Below are positions 31,867 through 37,709 of a DNA stretch of 37,709 nt, in pieces (positions within the stretch are counted from its first letter, which is position 1; each line of letters opens with the position of its first letter). Origin of the DNA: Chloracidobacterium sp. (GTDB lineage: Bacteria; Acidobacteriota; Blastocatellia; Pyrinomonadales; Pyrinomonadaceae). The translations under genes and the position numbers were made by a program. Below the pieces are notes generated by a model. It was given only the letters and a program-made list of their open reading frames with translations. It had not been told where the DNA came from and made no database searches. The stretch lies in contig JADJWM010000002.1 of NCBI GenBank assembly GCA_016716365.1, positions 1 to 37,709 on the forward strand, given 5' to 3'.

Positions 31867-33150
31867 CTAGTTCAGTTTTGGAGGCGCAAGTTTCTTCAAA
31901 CTTCCCTGCCCGCTGATCTGGCGGCTGCCGGCGACGCGTTCGGCCTGTTCAAATGCCCGCAGGAAGTTCTCGCCGAGCACCTTTCGGATCTCCTGTTCCG
32001 TGTAGCCACGTCGCAGCATTTCGTAGGTGATAAGTGGCAGGTCCTCGACCCCCTTCATCGGAGCCGGGAGAATGTCGAGGCCGTCGAAATCAGAACCGAG
32101 CCCAATGTGATCAATTCCCGCAACCTTCTTGATGTGGTCGATGTGGTCCACAATGCGTTTGTAATCGGTAATGTGAACCGGATTCGCAGCCATCAGATCC
32201 GCCTGCGCCTTAATGAAACCCGCCGGGTCGTCTTTGAAACGTTCGCGGAGTTGCGAGATCTGATCGCGAAGCCTGGCGGATCGTGCGGCCGTCTCATCGC
32301 GGGTGCGTTCGTCCAGGAACGAGGGGTAGAAAACGACCATTATCACACCGCCATTCTGCGGCAAACGTTTCAGAATGCTGTCGGGGACATTGCGAGTATG
32401 GCTGTTGATCGCCCGCGCACCGGAGTGCGACGCGATCAGCGGGGCTTTCGTGACGTCCAACACGTCGCTCATCGTGTTTTCGGAAACGTGCGAGATGTCC
32501 ACCAACATCCCGAGCCGATTCATCTCCCGCACAACCTCTTTTCCAAATTCGGAGAGGCCGTCGTGCTTCGGTTGGTCGCCATGGGCATCTGCCCAGTCAT
32601 GAGTGACGTTGTGCGTGAGGGTCATGTACCTGACGCCGAGCCGGTAGAAATTCCGAAGGCCGTGCAGCGAGTTCTCGATGGCGTATCCGCCCTCTATACC
32701 CATCAGCAGGCAGATCTTACCCTGCCTCTTTGCACGCCGGATCTCGGCGGCCGTCGAGCACATAATAAGATCGTCGTGCTTTTCAGCCTCGCGATAGGTC
32801 GCATCGATCAGGTCCATCGCACGACGCATCGAGCCGCCGGTCGTGAACGTTTCGCCGCCGACGTAGATGGACATGAACTCGCCGGTCATTCCGCCGGCCT
32901 TGAACCTCGAAATGTCCGTGTGCATCGCATCACCGTTTCGGGTCTTCCGCGTGCGTGAGTCCATCGAAAGGTCGAAGTCCTCGTCGGTCATCGGGCTTGT
33001 AATGTCGTTATGGCCGTCAACGATGATCGCGCTCCGATGGATCTTCAAAGCCTTTTGCCACATAGCGGGATCGCCCCCCTGCGGCATGGTCTGGGATATC
33101 GAAGGTGCACAAAAAATAAAGCAAAAAACTAGAAATGCAAAGATTCTCAT
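31867..33150 (-). CDS. Secreted membrane dipeptidase, M19 (renal dipeptidase) family
   Basis: A 427-residue zinc dipeptidase. A signal peptide (MRIFAFLVFCFIFCAPSISQ) is followed by the metal-site motifs in order: VDGHND (His47, Asp49), the bridging Glu in LMGIEGGYA, LTHNVTHDW, VDISHVSENT (His), IASHSGARA (His) and the terminal GLGSDFDG (Asp). M19 enzymes hydrolyse dipeptides, including D-amino-acid ones. Full length for the family. The final ~20 residues are basic and disordered. It runs opposite to the TonB-like gene and is in the same direction as the dioxygenase upstream (62 bases apart). Confidence 0.93.
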   Translation of the reverse strand: MRIFAFLVFCFIFCAPSISQTMPQGGDPAMWQKALKIHRSAIIVDGHNDITSPMTDEDFDLSMDSRTRKTRNGDAMHTDISRFKAGGMTGEFMSIYVGGETFTTGGSMRRAMDLIDATYREAEKHDDLIMCSTAAEIRRAKRQGKICLLMGIEGGYAIENSLHGLRNFYRLGVRYMTLTHNVTHDWADAHGDQPKHDGLSEFGKEVVREMNRLGMLVDISHVSENTMSDVLDVTKAPLIASHSGARAINSHTRNVPDSILKRLPQNGGVIMVVFYPSFLDERTRDETAARSARLRDQISQLRERFKDDPAGFIKAQADLMAANPVHITDYKRIVDHIDHIKKVAGIDHIGLGSDFDGLDILPAPMKGVEDLPLITYEMLRRGYTEQEIRKVLGENFLRAFEQAERVAGSRQISGQGSLKKLAPPKLN

Positions 33151-33211
33151 GGTTGATCGTCGGGAAGAGGAAACAAGTTATATTTTAACCGGTAACGTCA
33201 TTTTCAAGAAA

Positions 33212-34084
33212 TCATCCGCCGTTCGGGCCTGAAAGCAAGGGGAAAAACCGGCCCTCAACCTTTTCACCCCGCGGGATCACGGGAACACCAGCGAGCAATG
33301 GCTCGTCGGAATCCGAGTAGACGCCGTCGCGAATGAAATTAATGACCGCGGCCCGCCGCGGCCGATCGGACGTATTTTCGTAAGATCCGTGAAGCACGAA
33401 AGGGTGATGGAAACTTGCCTCGCCTGCCTTAAGGATCGCCGGAACAGGATCGAAGGCAGCGCGCTGTTCGTCTGTAAGGTAATTGAAAACTTCGGACATC
33501 CCTTTCGACAAATGGTACCTCGGGAGAAGGTCCCATCGGTGGCTGCCGGGTACGTATCGGACACACCCGTTGTCCTCGGTCGAATCATCGAGCCCGATCC
33601 AACAGGTCAAATGTGCTGCCGGCTTTGTACGTGTCCAGTAAGAATAATCTTGATGCCACTCAACGACTGCACCGTCACGCGGGGGCTTAACGAAGACCTG
33701 GTCGTGCCAGAGTCTCACGGGACCGCCGAGCAGTGCCTCGGCCGTTCGCACCAGTGAAGGAAGGAAGATCAGGTCGTGAAATGCACGTGAGACCCGCCAG
33801 GCGCCCAGGGCGTGGAAAAGCACGGTGCCCGGATCCGCAGATTCGTTGTGATGATATTCATAGAACAGCGGATTCGAGGCTTGTTCTGGCCGCATAAGCT
33901 CGGCCATTTCACTGCGAAGTTCGTCGATCTGAGCTTCGGCGAGGATCGGAATACCGGTTATGAAACCTTGTTCCGCATATGCTGTGAAGGTCGCCTGTGA
34001 GGTCGCTTCAACACTGGCAGCGGACGCGCCAGAGAAGCCCGGATCGATCGGGCCATGAAACTTTGAAAGGTCGGTCGGCTTCAT
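33212..34084 (-). CDS. Phytanoyl-CoA dioxygenase (PhyH) family protein
   Basis: A 290-residue Fe(II)/2-oxoglutarate oxygenase. The iron ligands are His144 and Asp146 in EWHQDYSYW and His232 in VLHGSYENTSD, with the 2-oxoglutarate-binding Arg just after it (DRPRRAAV). The jelly-roll is complete, with HLTCWIGLDD, NGCVRYVPGSHRW and INFIRDGVY. The family hydroxylates small molecules, including ectoine- and halogenase-type substrates; the substrate here is unknown. It has no signal peptide. A ~250-base gap separates its start from the c-di-GMP gene transcribed the other way. Confidence 0.88.
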   Translation of the reverse strand: MKPTDLSKFHGPIDPGFSGASAASVEATSQATFTAYAEQGFITGIPILAEAQIDELRSEMAELMRPEQASNPLFYEYHHNESADPGTVLFHALGAWRVSRAFHDLIFLPSLVRTAEALLGGPVRLWHDQVFVKPPRDGAVVEWHQDYSYWTRTKPAAHLTCWIGLDDSTEDNGCVRYVPGSHRWDLLPRYHLSKGMSEVFNYLTDEQRAAFDPVPAILKAGEASFHHPFVLHGSYENTSDRPRRAAVINFIRDGVYSDSDEPLLAGVPVIPRGEKVEGRFFPLLSGPNGG

Positions 34085-34265
34085 TTGTCAGATGGTAACC
34101 TAAAGGCAGCGATCGAAGAAGCGATCGATGTAGGCTTCAACTGGTATGGCGTTTGCGGGAATCCACCCGGTGTTTCCCCGCCCGCCCCTTCTCCTTCCAA
34201 ATGTAACTAATTGGAAACACTCAAGTTAGAAATAGAGTTGTTCTGGCGGAACCTGCTCGTACTAT

Positions 34266-34297
34266 CAAGTTTTGTCAAGGAAGTGTGACAAAAATTG
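34266..34297. promoter_or_regulatory. Operator-like palindrome upstream of the c-di-GMP protein
   Basis: TTTTGTCA (34270-34277) is the perfect inverse of TGACAAAA (34286-34293) across 8 bases, and the symmetry extends by CAA/TTG after one mismatch. This dyad, 42 bases before GTG 34339, fits a dimeric regulator's site. It lies in the gap between two divergent genes and could act on either. Confidence 0.55.
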
Positions 34298-34338
34298 GCA
34301 TTCGAGGCTCGCTGAAGCATCAGTCGAACTGACCTGAC

Positions 34339-37301
34339 GTGAAGAAGAACACAGAGATCGAGATCGTTGAAGGCGACGCACCGGACGCAGCAGGCCGGAA
34401 CGGATCGTCACACCCCGTTATAAAGGGTGATTCAATGTTCAGGGGCTTCATAGAAAACCTCCCGGTCCTGTTCTACGCTGTCCAGCCTTCGCCGCCTTTT
34501 ACACCGCTTTACGTTAGCCCGGCCTTTGAGCGTTTTGGATACCCTGTCGATAAGTGGCGGTCGGATCCTGAGATCTGGATCAAAGTGATCCATCCGGATG
34601 ATCGCCAATGGGTCTTTGATCAAACCGCTGAATCGACCCAGTCAGGGACCGAGGTCGATTACGAGTACCGGATCATCGATGCGAACGGTAATTATCACTG
34701 GGTGCGAGATCGGGGCTGCCTGATCCGCGACCGCGAAGGCAACGTGCTTTATCGCGAAGGGGTGATGCTTGACGTTACCGACCGCAAGGAGACCGAAGAG
34801 GCACTGAAGGTCAGCGAAGAGCGATTCCGAAACCTTTTCGAGAACGCCAACGACATCATCTACGTTCACGACCTTGAGGGGAATTATGTCTCGATGAATA
34901 AGGCGGCGGAGCGAATCTTTGGCTATACCCGCGATATAGCGCTGAAGATGAATATGGCCGAGATAGTCGCGCCTGAGCAGCTCGATCTCGCGCGGATGAA
35001 GCTGCGTGAGAAACTTGAAGGAAGGGCGGTCGAGACTGCGTACGAATTGGAGTGTTTGAAAAAAGACGGGGCCAGGTTGACGCTGGAGGTGAATAGCTCG
35101 GTCATCAAGGAAAACGGGGTACCTGTTGCCGTTCAGGGCATCGCCCGGGACGTCACCGAACGGAAGTCGAACGAGGAAGCGATGCGGGAATCAGAGAACA
35201 AGTACCGCGACTTGTTCGAAAACGCGAACGATCTGATATATACGCACGATCTGCGCGGTAACTTCACATCTCTTAACCGCACCGGTGAAAAAATAACTGG
35301 CTATTCCAGAAAGGAAGCTCGAGATGAACATCTCGCAGGTGGTGGCTCCGCATTCCGGTCGAGAAGGCCCGCGAGATGACCGCGAAGAAGATCGCGGATG
35401 ACGTCCCGACCACCTACGAGATCGACATTATCGCCAAAGATGGTCGAATCGTGTCACTGGAATTGAGCACCCGCCTCATCTATAAGAAGGGGGTGCCGAT
35501 CGGCGTTCAGGGGATCGGCCGGGATATCACTGAGCGTGTGCGCCATGATGAAGCCCTGAAAGCGAGCGAGCACCGGTATCGCCAACTCGGCGAAGGCATT
35601 TTTCATCAGGTCTGGACCGCTACGCCGGACGGCATGTTCGACTATGTGAACGGTCGAATGATGGAATATTTCGATCGGACAGCCGACCAATTGCTGGGCG
35701 AAGAATGGCACGCCGTCGTTCATCCGGACGATCTCGAGGATTGTGTTGAGCGCTGGCGCTCGTCTGTCCGAACCGGCGGATTGTTCGAGGCGGAATTCAG
35801 GCTGCGGCGGCACGACGGAACGTATCGATGGCACAAGGCACGGGCGACCTGCGGTGCCGACGATAATGGCATCGTCACGAAATGGTTCGGAACAAATACC
35901 GACATCGATGAGCAGCGGCAGAGCGAGGAACGACTGAGTTTCTACGCCCGCCACGATCCTTTGACCGACCTTCCCAACCGGGCCGAATTCATGAATCATC
36001 TCCGTTTGGCGATCGAACGAGCGAGCTCGAATTCGAGGACCAATTTTGCCGTGCTGTTCCTCGACCTCGATCGTTTCAAGGTCATCAATGACAGCCTCGG
36101 CCATCTTGTCGGCGACGGCCTGCTGCGGCAGATCGCAGAAAGGCTGAAGAAATACGTCCGGCCGGGCGACGTTGTTGCCCGCTTGGGCGGGGATGAGTTT
36201 ACGGTCCTCCTGAACAGGACCGGCAGCATCACAGACGTCGTCCAGGTTGCCGAAAGGATCCAGCGAAATCTCGCGAAGCCTTTCCAAATTGGAAACTACG
36301 AGGTCTTTACATCGGCGAGCATCGGGATAATTGTCGCCGACGAGATCATGCGCGAACCCGAAGACTTCCTACGCGATGCGGACGCCGCGATGTATAGGGC
36401 CAAAGAGGCCGGCAAAGCGCGTTATGAGATCTTTGACCGCGAGATGCACGCTCGCAACCTTAACCAGCTTCAGCTGGAGACCGACCTTCGACACGCGATC
36501 GAGAGGAGGAATTCGAACTTCTTTACCAGCCGATAATTGACCGACTACGGAACCACTCGTGAATTTGAAGCACTGATCCGCTGGAATCATCCCCGCTATG
36601 GCCGGGTCGGCCCCGATGATTTTGTCGGTGCGGCGGAAGAGAGCGGGCTGATCATCCCTATCGGCAACTGGATAATAAATGAGGCCTGCGAACAGGCGTC
36701 CAAATGGCAGTCGATGACGGCCGGAGAGATATCGATAAGCGTAAATCTATCGGCCAAACAGCTGCTGCATCCTTCGCTTGCCGGACAGGTCAAGGCGGTC
36801 CTTGCCCAATCCCAGCTGAAGGCGTCGCAGCTTAAGATCGAGGTCACGGAATCGACGGTCATGGAACACAGCGACCGTTCGATGAGCGTTCTGTCGGAGC
36901 TTTCGGGTCTAGGCATCTCACTTTCAACGGATGATTTCGGAACGGGATATTCGAGTTTGAGCTACCTCCAGCGATTCCCGTTCGACCGGCTGAAGATCGA
37001 CCGATCGTTTGTTGACGAAATGGGCAAGAATGACAAGTGTGCGGCGATCGTGAAGACGATCCTCATGCTTGGCGAGAATCTCGGCATCGAGGTGGTGGCC
37101 GAAGGGATCGAAACGGAACCGCAACTGAGGTCACTAAGGGAGTTGGGCTGCAGGTTTGGACAGGGTTATCTGTTCTCGCGTCCCGTCTCTGCCGATGACG
37201 CTGAAGTGATCCTGCGGGAAGGCTTAAAGGGGCTGCCCGCCCAGCCGGGTATCAGCGTGCCGACGACGGCACCCGTGCTTGAAGTTCACGAAATACAGTG
37301 A
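34339..37301 (+). pseudogene. Multi-PAS GGDEF-EAL cyclic-di-GMP protein, several frameshifts
   Basis: A ~985-residue signalling protein when the frames are joined. It starts at GTG 34339 and contains four PAS/PAC units: about 30-150 (NLPVLFYAVQPSPPFTPLYV, DVTDRKETEEALKVSEER), 155-280 (NANDIIYVHDLEGNYVSMNK, RDVTERK), 285-410 and 415-535 (GIFHQVWTATPDGMFDYVNG). A GGDEF domain follows with DPLTDLPNR, DLDRFKVINDSLGH and intact LGGDEF, then an EAL domain with FEALIRWNHP, SVNLSAKQL, DDFGTGYSSLSYLQ, KIDRSFV and VVAEGIETE. Both the cyclase and phosphodiesterase motifs are preserved. The frame changes near 35323 and 35357 (third PAS) and near 36515 and 36548 (just before EAL). The AGGAATTC at 36508 looks like a lost G. 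As written it makes three pieces. No membrane segment, so cytoplasmic. Confidence 0.82.
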
Positions 37302-37339
37302 GAAAAGGACAGGCCTCGCCTTAAAAACGACGCCTGTCC
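37301..37339 (-). terminator. Rho-independent terminator for the S9 peptidase gene
   Basis: GGACAGGC (37307-37314) pairs perfectly with GCCTGTCC (37332-37339). Read on the minus strand the stem is followed by TTTTCTC, so it serves the peptidase gene that ends at 37354. Confidence 0.7.
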
Positions 37340-37353
37340 CCACCAAGTAACGA

Positions 37354-37709
37354 TCAACGCTCCGCCGCGGCCTGGACATCTCGCCGCGGTTTCGCGTTCT
37401 TAACGTGCTTGTCGAACCAGGAGATCATTTCGAACAGGGTATGTTCGATGGACTCCTTCGCGGCGTAACCGTGTGATTCGAGCGGAAGCATCACTAGCCG
37501 GGCCGTTCCGCCGTTACCGCGGATCGCAGCGAACATACGCTCGGACTGGATCGGGTAAGTGCCCTGATTGTTGTCCGCTTCTCCGTGGATCAGCAAGATC
37601 GGTTCTTTGATCCTGTGGGCGTTCCAGAACGGTGAGACTTTCGCGTACATATCCGGGGCTTCCCAGAATGTGCGTCGTTCCGACTGGAACCCGAACGGCG
37701 TTAGCGTAC
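37354..37709 (-). CDS. S9 (prolyl oligopeptidase) family peptidase, C-terminal part
   Basis: Only the last ~117 residues are in the window; the gene continues past its right edge in frame (LTPFGFQSERRTFWEAPDM). This is the end of the alpha/beta hydrolase domain of a serine peptidase of the S9 family: SPFWNAHRIKEPILLIHGEA, with catalytic Asp in GEADNNQGTYPIQSERMF, and catalytic His in LPLESHGYAAKE. The terminal FEMISWFDKHVK is typical of glutamyl- or acylaminoacyl-peptidases. The nucleophile Ser and propeller lie outside. A terminator follows directly. Confidence 0.88.
   Translation of the reverse strand, partial: TLTPFGFQSERRTFWEAPDMYAKVSPFWNAHRIKEPILLIHGEADNNQGTYPIQSERMFAAIRGNGGTARLVMLPLESHGYAAKESIEHTLFEMISWFDKHVKNAKPRRDVQAAAER

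Overview
The window looks like chromosome from an environmental Acidobacteriota, most likely class Blastocatellia. This rests on GC-rich coding, lipoproteins with Asn/Ala/Thr-rich linkers (NANANAN type), dispersed TTCGTGGA repeats and a Tat-type aminotransferase; it is inference, since no rRNA or tRNA is present. A recurring feature is that several genes are broken by apparent single-base losses, often in short homopolymers (purH, a DUF6941-like gene, an SH3 lipoprotein, an M61-like protease, a PAS-GGDEF-EAL protein). Many could be consensus errors, so 'pseudogene' below often means 'reads as frameshifted here'.

Layout. 1-2.6 kb: a heavily decayed UDP-glucuronate decarboxylase, then an NAD-dependent epimerase running by frameshift into a secreted carboxypeptidase-regulatory-like protein. 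2.65-6.7 kb (mostly minus): DUF6941-like gene, a membrane/coiled-coil protein, and an SH3 lipoprotein with a GTGA overlap to an M61-like metalloprotease. 7-12 kb: purH, a tandem NTF2-like lipoprotein, an AlkA-type glycosylase and a secreted protein, with two good terminators. 12-12.6 kb: a mini-hairpin array followed by four 92-bp tandem repeats. 12.6-19.9 kb: a truncated SKI2-like helicase, two exported proteins, a second hairpin array, secA, and a secreted YD-like protein.

19.9-28.3 kb is the accessory, mosaic part. It holds a third hairpin array built as two inverted copies of one element; a ~1-kb segment present twice (20.2-21.25 and 27.3-28.27), which in the second copy is the long structured leader of an aminotransferase and in the first is a truncated orphan joined to an antisense scrap of a secA tail; a methyltransferase and a GT39-like membrane glycosyltransferase; an IS3 transposase scrap; and a rearranged RHS locus whose toxin tip is a Tae4-like peptidoglycan amidase, followed by a lipoprotein that is probably its immunity protein.

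28.3-37.7 kb: the class V aminotransferase, two NTF2-like proteins, a TonB/TPR protein, an M19 dipeptidase, a phytanoyl-CoA dioxygenase-like enzyme, a multi-PAS GGDEF-EAL c-di-GMP protein with an operator-like palindrome upstream, and the C-terminal end of an S9 peptidase running off the window. The most interesting parts are the mini-hairpin arrays, the duplicated structured leader with its conserved short reading frame, and the RHS-Tae4 toxin/immunity pair.
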